DNA of 64,000 nt from Talinum fruticosum (lineage: Eukaryota; Streptophyta; Magnoliopsida; Caryophyllales; Talinaceae): positions 1,054,001 through 1,118,000 of the forward strand of contig JAITYX010000086.1 of assembly GCA_021018815.1 (NCBI GenBank), given 5' to 3'. Under the pieces are notes generated by a model. The model worked only from the letters and a program-made list of their open reading frames with translations. It was not told the DNA's origin and made no database searches. This document shows, in pieces, positions 1 through 11,972 of the stretch. A program made the translations under genes and the position numbers. Each line of letters opens with the position of its first letter. Position 1 is the stretch's first letter.

Positions 1-1517
1 TCGTATTTATAGAGTTTTGATTCCAAGGCATTCTCTGTGTTTTAGAAACTTTTCCGAATGAAATGGTACCTTCTCTAAGTACTACAACTTGCACTTCATG
101 TGTTTATTGCGTTTCTTTAAGTGACTTAGAAAACCGATTCTTTGTTCCGAGTCCAAGCATCACTCGGATTTATCGCAGATTGAGTGGACTAGTGTTTCAC
201 CTTCTCTCACTCGGAATCCGCCTTTTGATTATAAGCTCTATTTCATTAGAGTCAGTACCTCTAGTCTGTTTCATACTTAGTCTTTATCAAGTTATCTCAC
301 TCGATATTCTTTACTTATCTTGATCTATCACTTAGACTAAGTCGGATGGAATTTTGAGTTCTATAGTTATTAGACTCGTAAAATTCCACTTCTCTTCCGA
401 CTCGGATAATTAGTTGATTAATTATCATAATTATTTTATTATCTCGTGTCTAATCTTGGACCAAAGTATTTCATACTTTGAGAACCAAAATTGCTTTACT
501 TGTGTAGGTTATTCAAACGAGGATACACTTTTGAAATCACAAAAGTAACCGGCTTCAAAACGTCAAATCACCAGCAGACATGGCTTTTCACCTTCTCTAC
601 TCCAGTCCCGTAAGATAGTGTCGAGCCGTCTGTTTCCAAATCTGGAAAACCGAGACACCAAGCTTAACGGTGGTTTTCACCTTATCTCTTAAGACACCGC
701 TAGTAGTTTTGGAACTTCCAAGAGAGTTAAACCGTTGTCCAACGTTCACATTACAACGGATACTTTCTGAGTGACTCGAAAGCTTCTATCAACGGTCACA
801 AAGGACTCTCGGTCAGCAGATGAAGATAACGGCTACTCGCTCGGTCATCTATAAATAGAAGCCACTTCACAAGACTTGAAGATTGCCGAACTTATTGTTA
901 ATATACATACTTGTGCAAAGTCTTTGTATTCATTCTCAATCTTCTACTTACAACTCCTATTCTGTAATTCATTACCTTCGAGTTGTAAGGTCTTGTACTC
1001 GATTACAAACTCTTTCTTACATTCTTTGTAAGGTCCCTTGACTAAGCTGTAAGGGTGAACTCAGCTTAAGTTGTCCCTAGCTATAAGGGTTATCTCAGTT
1101 AGGAAGTACTAGATCGGATAAGGGAATTTCTGAGTCTAGGAAAATTTGTAAAGAGTTGTCTAAAGGAGCAACTCAGGTTCGGTCAGTTCACGGTATTTTG
1201 TGGACTCAAAATAGTGGATTTGACTTCGTGTCCGGATTGACACGGTTCGTGGTTTTCTGCCCCGGGAGGGTTTCCACGTAATCTCTAAGTGTTTAATTTC
1301 CGAGTTCATTCTAGACTCGGACTTGTTTTAAAGCATTTGCTTTTCTTGCCATTTCTATCTATTAAGTCTTTCCGAGTCTCTACTTTTCGACTCTGTTTTG
1401 ACTCGTAACCGCATTTTGTATTTTACCCGGCAAAAGAGTTTGAATTTCCACAATATCTTTTCCTCACCCTATTCACCCCCTTCTAGGGTGACTCGGACTC
1501 TCCCGAGCAAACCTTCA
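1..1517 (+). mobile_element. S1: Sirevirus 3' LTR, cut by window edge
   Basis: Right-hand part of a Sirevirus LTR in plus orientation; the first 40-60 bases lie outside the window. A TATA box CTATAAATAG lies at about 849-859. The LTR ends exactly at the terminal AACCTTCA at 1517. No primer-binding site follows; the next bases belong to the opposite-strand LTR of S2. S1 is therefore the 3' LTR of a plus-strand element whose body lies to the left, inserted into the S2 3' LTR. The first five flanking bases (TATCC, 1518-1522) would be one copy of its target-site duplication. It could also be a solo LTR; the other end is not visible. Confidence 0.85.
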
Positions 1518-2017
1518 TATCCGAGTCTCGAAAGAGTGGAATTTTCCGAGTCTAATATCCATTATACTCAAATTCCATCCGAGTTAGTCTAGAAGTAAAC
1601 CAAGTCGGTTAAGGAATATCGAGTAATGAGACTTGATCTAGACAAGCATAGTTCAAACGAAACATGCCGATTTAGAAGGTTGAATTAACACTCTAGAATC
1701 AAACTTAGAATATAAAGTCGGACCAGAGTTTATGCACATTAGAGCAAACATTTGAACATGCGATAAGTCCGAGTGTTGTCCGAGTGACTCGGAACTACAT
1801 GTGAAAAGATAAGCAAGAGTATGCTTTACGAGTCGGTCAGAATCAAGATGAAAACATATGCAGTAGTTTACGTAACACTTAGAAAAGATTCTAGATCACT
1901 TAGAAAAGTTTTTAAACCACTCGGAATGACTTGTAATCAAAACTTACAAGAGATGAAGTTTGTACTTGATTCCTTGATGGTACTTAGAATGATATACCCG
2001 TAAAGTCCGAGTCTTCA
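1518..2017 (-). repeat. S2 3' LTR, U3 fragment
   Basis: The outer 500 bases of a minus-strand LTR, ending in the terminal GTCTTCA at 2017 directly beside a polypurine tract. It aligns with 13001-13267 of the S2 5' LTR. The rest of this LTR lies to the left of S1, outside the window. A palindrome CCGAGTGACTCGG is at 1780-1792. Confidence 0.85.
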
Positions 2018-2540
2018 ATCTCCCCTTTTTGATGAAATGCATTCCATACTTAGATAGAAACTTTGTTAGTGATATAGATATGATTTTTCATTCTTTCTCA
2101 AGAATAGGTTAGAGAAATGAGTGCAAATAAGTTAAGTGATATACGTGATTGAAACATAGATTCTATCGGAGCAAGTAAGCTTAGATTGCATTAGTGCTAA
2201 AAACTAAAGTAACAGAGCAACGATAGACTGAGTTGTTGAATCGGAGCAAAGAAAATTACTGAGCAAGAAATTGAAACTTAGAAATAATTGCAACTCGAAA
2301 GTAGTAATCATGAAACCGAAACTTCATTAATATTCAAAACAAATATATACACAAAAGAGGGTGAGAGAAGCTCCCCTAAACAAGACAACAAATTTCTAAA
2401 TATTCTCCCCTTGCCTTTCAAGCAAAAAAACACAAAAGGACAAAAGGAGGAAGAGTGTATCAAGAGGATACAAATTTGTACGTGCTGGACAAAAGAAAAA
2501 AAAATTGAAAACGAAGAAGAAAATTTCTAAGATAGAGGGG
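2018..2540 (-). other. S2 3' untranslated region with polypurine tracts
   Basis: Non-coding stretch between the aORF and the 3' LTR. On the minus strand the primary polypurine tract AAAAAGGGGAGAT abuts the LTR at 2018-2030. Further G-rich purine runs lie near 2363-2373 (TTAGGGGAGC) and 2402-2412 (AAGGGGAGAA). Repeated purine tracts before the 3' LTR are a described Sirevirus trait. No gene is visible here. Confidence 0.75.
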
Positions 2541-4137
2541 AGGGAGCGGTGTGAGTCGAGGATGGTGGACGTGCGGTGTGCCTTCGCCGATAAGATCTTG
2601 AAAATGTAGACGAACGAGGCGGGGCAGCACTCGGTATCTTCGGAATGGGCTCAGCTCCGAGTGGCTAATCCAGAACTAAGTCGTCCACGAGGCTCATCCT
2701 CCTGGAACTCGACTAAGGGAGGTCCTGGCTCTGTTGATGACTAACAATGATCAGCGGGGTCTTCGACCCACTCGGGCTAGCTGTCTAAGCCGATCACTTC
2801 GGTTGGGGTTACGGAGCACCTTGGCCCTCGGTTGCTTTGGCTCCTATTTCTGCTTTCTTCTCCCCTTCTTCTTTCTCCTCGGACGGAGCTGCCTCAGCCG
2901 CGAGCTGCACTTCTTCTCATTCTTCTTCTTCTTCCCCTGCGAGAGGGGTTTGGCCGGACTTGAGGATTCTTCCGAAGTATCCGAGTCGACTGGATCTCGA
3001 GCCGCTTTGGAGCGCCTTGCTTGAAGGAGCTCAAGCATCTCCTTCTGCTCCATGACCAGTGCTTTCATCTTAAGAAGCACGTCTTGCTACTCGCGGATTT
3101 GGGATTAAGCGGTTTTCGATTGATGGTCATAGACTCAAGAACAGTCTTGAATGATAGGAGGGTGTCCTTGAGTTCGGTGGATACTAAGGAAAGCTTGTCC
3201 ATTATGGCAGTAGACAAGGCAGAAGAGAGAATATGATAAACACTTGAGGTGAAGGCACCACTAGGTGGAGGAGGTAGAGAGAGAGGGATTGACTCGAGTT
3301 TGAGGCGGAGAAGGAGGCCTCGGTTCGAAGCTATGGACCCGGACACCCGGTTGGGTCTCTTGGTATCCATACCCAAGAAGTTCTTTCTTGCCAACAACAA
3401 TGGCAGCCTTAGAAACCACGTTAGAATACGAGGGAATAGGGACTTTGAATTGCTTGAAGATGAGAGTGAGAAGGGCCCAGAAAGGAAGTGGAGTTGTCTT
3501 CTTGGTGCGAGTACGAGCGAGGCATGGCTACCATTTTCTCGACTATAGCAGAAAGAGGTCTACTTCGTAGCCCTCAAGGATGTCGTAAAGAGCTTTAAGA
3601 TGCTTGGAGTTAGGGTTCTCTTTGCTAGAATGCTGAGAGAAGAAAGTCCTCATCAGCAAAAAGAACGGAAGACGAGCTTCTAACTTGAGTTGAGTCACGG
3701 AGAAGTTTTTACGTGACCCAATAAACTCTTTGGTATATTTTTGAAGAATTCATTAGCAACCTCATTGAAAGGTATGGGGTTGTCTGTTGAGGAAAAGAGA
3801 AGAGACTTTGAAGAGTCGGTGGAGAAGAGAGGTGTTGATGCGAACCGTGACGTTTTGAACTCTAGAGGTGAGGATGCCCTCGAGTTAAACAGGTTAGAAT
3901 AAAACTCGAAATGAGTTACTGGTTATATGACCTCACCGAAACAGAGGAAATTGTAAAGCCCTGTTGATTTGATGTGAGCCAACCACGAAAACTTTGTGGT
4001 CGGGAAGAATTTGTCATCCAACGTTAGATGTTGGGTGACAATGATTTTGAGGGATTGGAGGGGCCTTCTTGGCTTTTAGTAGGAGGTTTCTTGGTGGCGG
4101 AACCAAGAAAATCAGGGTGGGAACCTCTTTTCGGCAT
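2540..4137 (-). pseudogene. S2 aORF (extra ORF after pol), decayed
   Basis: Remains of the additional ORF found after pol in this family. The start is set at 4137, where a Met-Pro-Lys-Arg N-terminus matches the copies in S8 and S9. The N-terminal part (to about 3700) is broken by several frameshifts, so the conserved 'NPIPF...EIADEFF' block is barely readable. Open pieces at 3065-3400 and 2844-3080 hold the C-terminal half: a Ser/Pro-rich stretch, a predicted helical segment (IMDKLSLVSTELKDTLLSF), then a Lys/Arg/Glu-rich tail. Function is unknown. No membrane segment is evident. The stop is uncertain. Confidence 0.6.
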
Positions 4138-4400
4138 GTTTGTAAGAAGAGAGAGAGAGAGAGATGAACTTGTGAGAGAGAGAGAAAGAGGGAGAGAGAT
4201 AGCTCGACGAAAGTGAGCGAAAAGAAAATGAAAGAGTAGAAAGAGAGAGCTGAGAGTGACGAGTGCTTACTTGAGACTTCTTTCGCTTATCTTGAGAGCG
4301 ACGAAATCTTCTTCAAACGTAAAAAGTTTGCTCGAGTTGAAGTAAGTAAGAGAGAGAGAATGTGTAAAGAGTACGATAGCGTAATGAAGGAAAGTAGACG

Positions 4401-4410
4401 CTATTTATAG
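4401..4410 (-). promoter_or_regulatory. TATA box upstream of S2 aORF
   Basis: CTATAAATAG on the minus strand, about 265 bases before the aORF start. It is followed by a CT-rich leader on that strand (GA repeats at 4146-4200 on the plus strand). The same box lies in the same place in S6, S8 and S10, which suggests an internal promoter for the aORF. Confidence 0.5.
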
Positions 4411-4467
4411 AGAAAGAAATATCCTTTAGGGTACGTTCGACCCAGCTCTTCAACGGTGGCCTCAGAT

Positions 4468-7372
4468 TGTAACTCCCCAGTTACCATTACTTAATAATTC
4501 CCTAATTCGAGAATATTAGGTAAGGTCACAGCGGAAGTTAACGATCGAAGGCGTCACCACCACCCTAATAATAGGACAAGGCTAAAAATAAAATACCATA
4601 GCAACTCTGTGTTTATCGGTTATGCTTAAGTCTTTGAAAACACTAAATGTTGTGTTGCACGAAGCCAAGCCCGACAATATAAATAAACCAATCCCAAAAT
4701 AGAGTCCTGCTAAACCTTTATACATTAAACAAGCCAATACAACGAGTTTACGATAGGAAATACGCAATGTTTAATTACATTCCAATGTGAAACCCAGAAT
4801 TTAACGAGGATGAGAATCACTTGTGAGCATCTAATCCCATCATAGCACAATGATAACAACATACCCAGCTAGGTCTTGCTCCCGTCAGGCTTCTTAGGCA
4901 AAGGACTGTTCACGGATGCTCCTCCTAAAAACAAAAACATTAAAATAATTCGAAGAATGAGTCGAAACTCAGTATGAACATTCCTGCACATTTAAATAAT
5001 TTTGAAACACATTGATTGAGCGCGCACATTTCAATTCATTTTAGTTTGAAATCGGGGGAGAGAATATGAGTAAAACTTACTTGCTCGTTATTATCCGAAA
5101 GTGGAACCCCTTGATAATTGATACGATCTTAGTAAGGTGCTCACCCTCGGGCCGACCGAGAACCCGAGTTGACGCCGCGTAGGTGTAATTGGTGGGCATA
5201 AGCCACGATAATTGATAATTGGGCGGGGACCACTTAATTAGGTGGCAAAACTTGACTTGCAAATGATTCATTATTAGTTATTTATGTAAGAAATATTGAG
5301 ATTTGATGAAATATGTGAATTTTCGAAGGGTACGAGGCAATGAACGTACTCGAATTGAGAATATTTGTTTCTCCCCTTTTATAAAAATTTGCGTTACCAG
5401 CTATTCGGCAAGCTGAAGTGGCCTTAGTTCTGTTTCAAATAAATTTTTGTTGTTAATAATGTATCTCTTGAGTTTTACCAATTGAATTTGTATAAGCATT
5501 GACAATTTATTTCATTTCCTATACTTATACGACAATCGATTAAACTAACGTTGGTTTTACTCAACTTTACTGCGTTAATTCCATTTCAATTATTAAATAC
5601 AATACATATTACTTAAAGAAGTTGATTATGCTAATTAGATACTCAATGATTTTGATGTAATTCAATTTGTTAGTTGATTTGGATTAAAAATGGTATACAT
5701 TTATGTATATATACATAAACAATCACTTATTCCTAATTTATTCCTTATTTCTCCCTTCATTGCCTTCAAAACCTATAGTTGAGTAGTTAATTAATCCATC
5801 GAGATGCCTTTCCATGGGAAGGTTTCAATTTGCCGAATTGCCCAAAATTTATACATACACCATTTTAAGGCCTAAGCATTATTTTCTTAACAGAATTCAC
5901 ATTCACAACCACAATTAGGTATACTTAATATTCGAATTTTCCTCACACTTCTACACTTACACATTATCTAGTTTCAGCTTACTGCATACACTTTCCCCTT
6001 TGTTTGCTCAATATAACCATTCCCAAAATATAACAAATTCATCAAATTACTCAATTTTATAACAAAACATCCCTAACCTCATCCACTAAATCATAATTTC
6101 CCAAACGAATCACATTCGTTCACATTCATACGCAATCAATCCATCAAAATACTAATCATGATGGTTCACACCAATTCACGGTTTCCCCAATTCAAACCTT
6201 AAATTCACACCATAAACATATTTCTAAATCATATACTTCAATTTATAATTACAATGCTTAAATAAATAATGAACTTGGTAATTTAGGGTTTAGCGTTTTC
6301 CCTTCAATTTCGGAGAGGAGAAGTCAAGCGAGAGGAAGGAGGAGATGTTGGTGTGGTGCGGAGCTGGGCTCCGGCGGCTACTGGGGAGCACCGGAGTCGA
6401 TTTCCGATGGCTGGGCTCCGGTTGGTTGGCCGGAGAGTGGGCGGCGAAGTAGGGCGAGGCGGCCGCCGAGAGAAAGAGACAGGGAGAGCACGAGAGTGGG
6501 AGAGGGTGCAGGCGGCGCCGATGTCGGCTTCTAGTCGATGTTGGTGGCTTCCGGTGGCCGGAATTAGGGCGGCGATAGGGCGGTGAAGTAAGGGAGGCGA
6601 GAGAGAGACAGGGAGAGAGCGGGCGAGATTGGCGACGCCGGCGCCGGCTTCCGGCTGGCGTTGGCGGTGCTCGGTGGCCGCAGAGAGGCCGCCGCCGGGA
6701 GGCGGAGCAGGGGAGGGAAGGTAGAGGAACGGAGAGAGAAGTAGAGGCAGTGACGAGCTTGCGTTGTTTGAGCCGACCGATCTATCTTCCCTTCCTTTTA
6801 AGTGCACCTGAATATTCCGAAGCCCTCTCTGGTTTTTCTCTCAAAATAAATTAGTGTTTCTTATTTTTACTTTGTTTTTGTTTATTTATTATTTCATTAT
6901 CTGTCTAGTTTTATATAACTTACTTACCTTGTTACTATTATTATTCCTTAACTCGGGTTATTAATTAATTTTAAGTAACTACACTTTAATAATATCACCT
7001 TTATCTTTCTTAAATGATTTCATTTTATTACATTTATCGTATAATAGCATTGTAAATAAGTTATTCGATCTGTTTTAAATGTAATGGTTTGTTAAAAATA
7101 TAATTTCCGATAACCTTATAATTATGTACCTTTATATTTATACGCGTTATATATTCATATAAATTCCTAAATTTTTATTTTAAACATATCTCGTGGATTT
7201 ACCATCGTTATTATGAAATTTATTTATTGGAGGCCACTTCGTCGCGTTAACCGCATAACACACATAGAAAAATAATTTAAATATAAAATATTGAATTGAA
7301 GTGCGCGCGCTCGATCATATAAATTTTGTAATTAGTAAAATAAATTGTGTGATTTAGGGTCGGGCTGTTACA
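4468..7372 (+). mobile_element. X1: solo LTR of a Ty3/gypsy element
   Basis: A 2,905-base insertion in the S2 spacer. It starts TGTAACTCCCC and ends GTCGGGCTGTTACA, the TGTAAC...GTTACA ends typical of plant chromovirus (Del/Tekay-like) LTRs. Flanking bases CAGAT (4463-4467) and CGGAC (7373-7377) are a 5-bp duplication differing by two transitions. Uninterrupted S6 and S8 spacers read CCTAAGAC or CCTCGGAT at this point, which supports the insertion. No gag or pol is present. A GC-rich, purine-skewed patch at 6300-6810 stands out in otherwise AT-rich sequence. Lineage is inferred from the ends only. Confidence 0.75.
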
Positions 7373-7377
7373 CGGAC

Positions 7378-7713
7378 CGATGTGACTGTTATGTTCTCCA
7401 ACGGTTAGAATTCAAGCGTTTGTCTCCCAACAGCTAGTTATCCGATCGATGCTTGGGAGAGAGAGAGAGAGACAAAAAAAAAGAGATTTTAAAAGAAATT
7501 TATGAAATTCTCCACCGATCTAGAGATGATTTCAAAAGTTTGATGTCCATTTTTCTCAAAATGCGAGTCGACTCGGTGAAGTTTCGAGTGACTCGAAATC
7601 GCGAGCAAACAATAACTCATAGCTCGGTATCACTGGTTCAACTGAACTAATGGTTATTAGAGAGAAAGCATATAACATATAATCATGCAATGTAATCACA
7701 CTCGAAAAGCACA
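7378..7713 (-). other. S2 pol-aORF spacer, pol-proximal part
   Basis: Non-coding spacer between the pol stop and the X1 insertion. It aligns with 26200-26480 of S6 and 35280-35620 of S8. It contains a GA repeat (7457-7472) and the 17-base palindrome TTTCGAGTGACTCGAAA (7582-7598). No gene is seen. Confidence 0.7.
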
Positions 7714-9150
7714 TAATTATGCATTGATCATGCCAAGCTCATTCCTAATAAAGCAAAACCGATCCTCACTAAGTGGCTTAGTAAAGATATCAGCTAGTTG
7801 AAGTTTGGTAGGAATGAATTCAAGTTCAATATCACCTTTCTCAGAATGGTCTCTTAGAAAATGATAACCGACCTCAATATGTTTTGTCTTTGAGTGCTTG
7901 AACCGGGTTCTTGGTGATGCTGATTGCACTTTGATTGTCACACTTGATTGGAATTGATTTAAACGTTAGTCTAAGATCTCTCAAGTGTTGCTTGATCCAT
8001 AAAATCTAAGCACAGCATGTTCCAGTTGCAATATACTCAGCTTCAGCAGTTGATAGAGCTACTGAGTTTTGCTTCTTTGAGTCGTGGATTGACCCGAAAC
8101 CGGCGAGCTCCTGAGGTGCTCTTTTTATCAACTTTGTATCCAGCATAGTCAGCATCCGAGTATCCATTGAGAGTTAGTTCCGAGTCTCTAGAGTACCATA
8201 GACCTAGATTCCGAGTCCCAGCAAGATATCCGAATATTCTATTCATCTGTAGTGAGATGTGATTCTTTTGGATTAGCTTGAAATCTTAAACACGGACATA
8301 CACTAAACATTATGTCTAGCCTACTTGGAAGTGAGATATAGCAAAGATTCAATCATACCTCGATAGAGTTTCGATCTCTTGCTTTACCTTTCTCGTTTGA
8401 CTCCAGTTTTATGCTACTACTCGATAGGTGTTGCTGCATGTTTCACATCTTAAAGCTTGTACTTCTTCAGGAACTCCTTGGTATACTTTGATTGATGGAC
8501 ATAGATGCCATCTTTGTCATGCTTGATTTGTAGACCAAGGAAGAAATTGAGTTCTCCCATCATACTCTTTTGAAATTCTTATCTCATTAACTTAGAAAAA
8601 TCTCGACAAAGAATTTTATTAGTAGCACCAAAGATTATGTCATCAACATAGATCCGAGTAATAAGAAAGTCTTTCCCCTTGGTTTTTATAAAAAGAGTCT
8701 TGTCAATCTGACCTCTTTTAAAATCATTTTCAACCAAGAAATTGCTCGAGTCTTTCATACCAAGCTCACGGGAGCTTGTTTAAGACCATAGAGAGCTTTT
8801 TGCAATTTGAAAACATGATTTGGAAATTATGAGTTTTCAAATCCAGGGGTTGCTCAACATAGACTTCCTCTTCAATGAAACCATTGAGAAAAGCACATTT
8901 AACATCCATTTGATGCAATTTGATATTCATGCTAGATGCAAATGCTAATAGGATTTGAATAACTTCAATTCCGGCAACAGTACAAAGGTTTCCCCACAAT
9001 CAATTCCTTCTTCTTGATTGTAATCTTGAGCCACAAGTCTAGCCTTATTTCGACTACCAACCCACCTTCATTCATTTTGTTCTTGGAAACCCACTTGGTT
9101 CCTATGACTTGGTGGTTAGAAGGTCGTTTGGTCGAGTCCGGACTTAATTT
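7714..9150 (-). pseudogene. pol: S2 pol: reverse transcriptase and RNase H
   Basis: C-terminal half of a Ty1/copia polyprotein. The RNase H end (IRNELGMINA, stop at 7714-7716) closes the frame. Upstream are the RNase H blocks YSDADYAGYKVDKKSTSGA (about 8105-8165) and KHIEVGYHFLRDHSEKGDIE. The RT has QMDVKCAFLNGF (8870-8915) and an intact catalytic YVDD at 8639-8650. The protein would copy the element RNA into DNA in a cytoplasmic particle. Frameshifts and stops split it into at least four pieces, so no active enzyme can be made from it. Confidence 0.88.
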
Positions 9151-9690
9151 CTTTCAAATTGATTGAGTTTCTCTTGCATGGCCTCTACCCATTCAGGTTT
9201 ATTTAGGGCTTCTAGTTCATTTACGGGTTCAGTTAACGAAATGAATGCAATGAATGCACATAGATTTTGTAGAGAGGAATGAGTTCTTACCCCACTTGTT
9301 GATATCAAACAAGATGTTTTCTAGTGGGTGGCTCGAAGCATACTTGAATGCTCTACCTGTTCTCTGGTTCACCGGATCTATAGTTTGAATTGGTTGATCT
9401 TCGAAGTCCGTTGCGAGTGAGCTGGTTCATCCGATTGACCTTCAACATTCTCGAGTTGTCTCTCAAGTTGTCTTATTCCGAGTTAGGTTATTCCGAGTGA
9501 CTTTGATTTGATTCTTGATGAGCTTATTTTCACCAAGATCATCATCTCTGCTGAGCTTCAGGTATGAGAATGTTGACTCACTCGGTTTTCCTGTTCATTC
9601 TCATCAAAATAATGTGGATGCTTTCTTCCACTTTGCCAGTTCTTTTATTGAAAATATGACATGCTTTGCTATGAGATGAATAACCAAGAA
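9150..9690 (-). pseudogene. S2 pol: integrase-RT linker
   Basis: Stretch between the integrase C-terminal region and RT. It matches the linker in S8 (37080-37560), where it reads as acidic, weakly conserved sequence. Here it is out of frame in several places, and nothing else is seen in it. Confidence 0.6.
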
Positions 9691-10500
9691 AAATACCTTA
9701 ATCCGACCGAGCATCAAACTTGGTCGAGTGATCCTTACCATTGTTGTGAACAAAACACTTACACCCAAAGGGTTTGAAGTATGAAATGTTGGGTTTCTTC
9801 CCTTTGTAGAGCTCGTATGGAGTTTTCTTTAGGATGGGTCCGATGAGGCATCTATTTAATGTGTAGTTTGTTGTGTTGACTACCTCAGCAGCAGAAATAG
9901 TAGGGTACATCATGTTCAATCATCACTTGTCCTTCCTATTTCTTTAAGAGCCCGGTTCTTTCTCTCCACTACTCCATTTTGTTGAGGAGTTCTTGGTGTT
10001 GAGAAGTTGTGGGAGATGCCATTCTTATCACAAAACTTTGCAAATTCTCGGTAGTCGAACTCCCTTCCATGGTCGGTTCGAATTCTCTTGATCTAAGTCC
10101 GAGACTCAACTTGGATTTTCCTGCGGAGCTTGCTTGAACTCTTTGAATGCTTCATTTTTGTGCTTAAGAAAACAAACCCGGGTAAATCGTGAGTAGTCAT
10201 CAACAATCACAAGCACATATGATTTACCTCCGAGACTCTTCATAGGGATTTCACCACATAAATCCATATGCAACAATTCAAGCACTTTGGATGTGGAAAC
10301 AGTTTTAGAGGTTTAAAAGATGATTTGACTGTTTCCCTTTTGTGCATGCTTCACGATTTTATCTTTCTTAAATGCACAGTTAGGCAATCCTCTAACTAAA
10401 CCATGAGAAGCAAGCTTGTTAATAGTATGCATGCTAATATGACCTAATCTATGATGCCATGTCCATGAATCATCATGTAGAGATGCTTTTAAGCAAGATA
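9690..10500 (-). pseudogene. S2 pol: integrase
   Basis: Copia integrase, read right to left: a GAG-pre-integrase zinc region (WTWHHRLGHISMHTINKLAS, about 10410-10470), then HMDLCGE with the first catalytic Asp, VLVIVDDYS, the RPWKG region, and a C-terminal part at 9698-9919 (ELYKGKKPNISYFKPFGCKC). It would insert element DNA into the chromosome. It is broken by several frameshifts. The residues around the catalytic Glu are disturbed near 9950-10010. Confidence 0.82.
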
Positions 10501-11899
10501 AATTATGACTTGGGTCGAAAGAGGAATAGTGTAGGTGTTACCTGATCTCTTACCCGAGAGTGCTCAGCCTTCCTGAACTTCACAGTTCTAGAATCCTTTT
10601 GAAAAGCTCCGAGTAGGAATTGGATTCCTTCTCTTTGTTAAAACCAAGTCCTTCTTTTCGAGGGAGAAACATTGAGACCCTAAGAGCATGTCAAAGTTTT
10701 TCCGACCTTGAGTAAATTTTAAAACAAGCTCTTGAGACTCATTGAGCTCTTGCTTCGGATGCTCATTTTCTCTTCGAGTAACTCGGACTCGGTCTCATTA
10801 GATTGAGCACTAGTCTTGAGTTCTCTTAGAGTAAGTCTCGGTTTTTCTAATTCATTTTTCAAAGAGATGCTCTCGAAATAACAGACTCAAGTTGTTCTTT
10901 AAGCCGAGAAGAATCGAATTGGACTTTTCTTCTAAAGTATAAATATAGTTTGCTAAATTAACTTTGGAGAACTTGAGGAAGTATTCAATTACCTCCTGAG
11001 GATTTGTTTCCTCAGTCCATGAAGCCATCAAAGCCTTTTTCTTCTTTTCTGTCCCTTTTTCTCCTGGGATAGTCTTTGACTATGTGTTCCTTACTTGCCA
11101 CATTCAAAACAGTAGGAGTTCTTAGTTAAAGATAACTTTGAAGGGGAAGAATGTTTATCTTTTCTATCCTTCTTGTCTTTCTTGTAGAACTCTTCTCTTG
11201 GCTTCTTATCCCATCTCTTGTGCTTCATCATTTTTTTGAAGCCTCCGGCGATAAGTGCCATGGGAACCTTTTCCGAGTTAGACAAACTCGGATTTACTTC
11301 TTTGTTTTCCTAGGCCTTCGGTGCGATGTTCTTTTTGTGCTGACCTCTACATCCTCCTCTTCCAGGTGGATCTCATGAGTGAGTAGCTTCCCAATGAGTT
11401 CGTCCGGCTTTAGTAAGGACAGACATCCGAGCCTCTTCGATGGCTGTCACCTTGGGACCCCATCTTCTCTTGGGTAGACTTCGAGTATCTTTCCGCACAT
11501 TTCCTAGTGGGAAATCTTTCTACCCGAGAGATTTGAGATTGTTAGTAATCTCGGTGAAGCGGATGAACATCCGAGTGATGTTCTCTTCGGCTCCATCTTG
11601 AACAGCTCCTACTTATGAAGATATTAGCTTATCTTCGCTTGTCCGACTTAGCTTGTGCCTTCATAAGTGTTGACAAGCATGTCCCACACTTCTTTCGCTG
11701 TGTCACAGGCTGACACTCGGTTGTATTCTTCTAAGCTGATGGTGCACATTAAGATGTTCATTGCCTTGAAGTTCCTTCCGAACATCTTCATCGTGATCCA
11801 AGTAGAAAACATTCCATGAGCTTCTTCCAGGTGCATGAAGTTAGAACCTTTGAATTTTGGTGGTCTGTCTGGAAGATCTTCCTTCATCGAACTCTCCAT
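10500..11899 (-). pseudogene. gag: S2 gag, fused to integrase by protease deletion
   Basis: Gag-like capsid protein of a Sirevirus. N-terminus MESSMKED at 11899, then PPKFKGSNF and the UBN2-type capsid region with VWDMLVNTYEGTS (near 11660). The basic zinc-knuckle region follows at 11091-11285 (FYKKDKKDRKDKHSSPSK, then CFECGK). At 10560/10561 the sequence jumps straight from the gag tail to pre-integrase sequence; compared with S8 about 575 bases, including the whole protease, are missing. Several frameshifts elsewhere. Confidence 0.8.
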
Positions 11900-11958
11900 T
11901 CTTCCGAGACATTTGATCTTTAGACCTTTGGATGGTTAGATCCTTTCCGAAAGGCTAA

Positions 11959-11971
11959 GCTTTGATACCAA
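11959..11971 (-). promoter_or_regulatory. S2 primer-binding site
   Basis: Minus strand TTGGTATCAAAGC, two bases inside the 5' LTR end. It matches the initiator-Met tRNA site TGGTATCAGAGC used by copia elements with one change. Confidence 0.85.
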
Positions 11972-11972
11972 T

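Noticed and set aside
6304..6807. A 167-codon open frame on the minus strand, Pro/Ser/Arg-rich
   Set aside because: It lies in the GC-rich, purine-skewed patch of the X1 LTR, where stop codons are rare by composition. It has low complexity and no recognisable domain.
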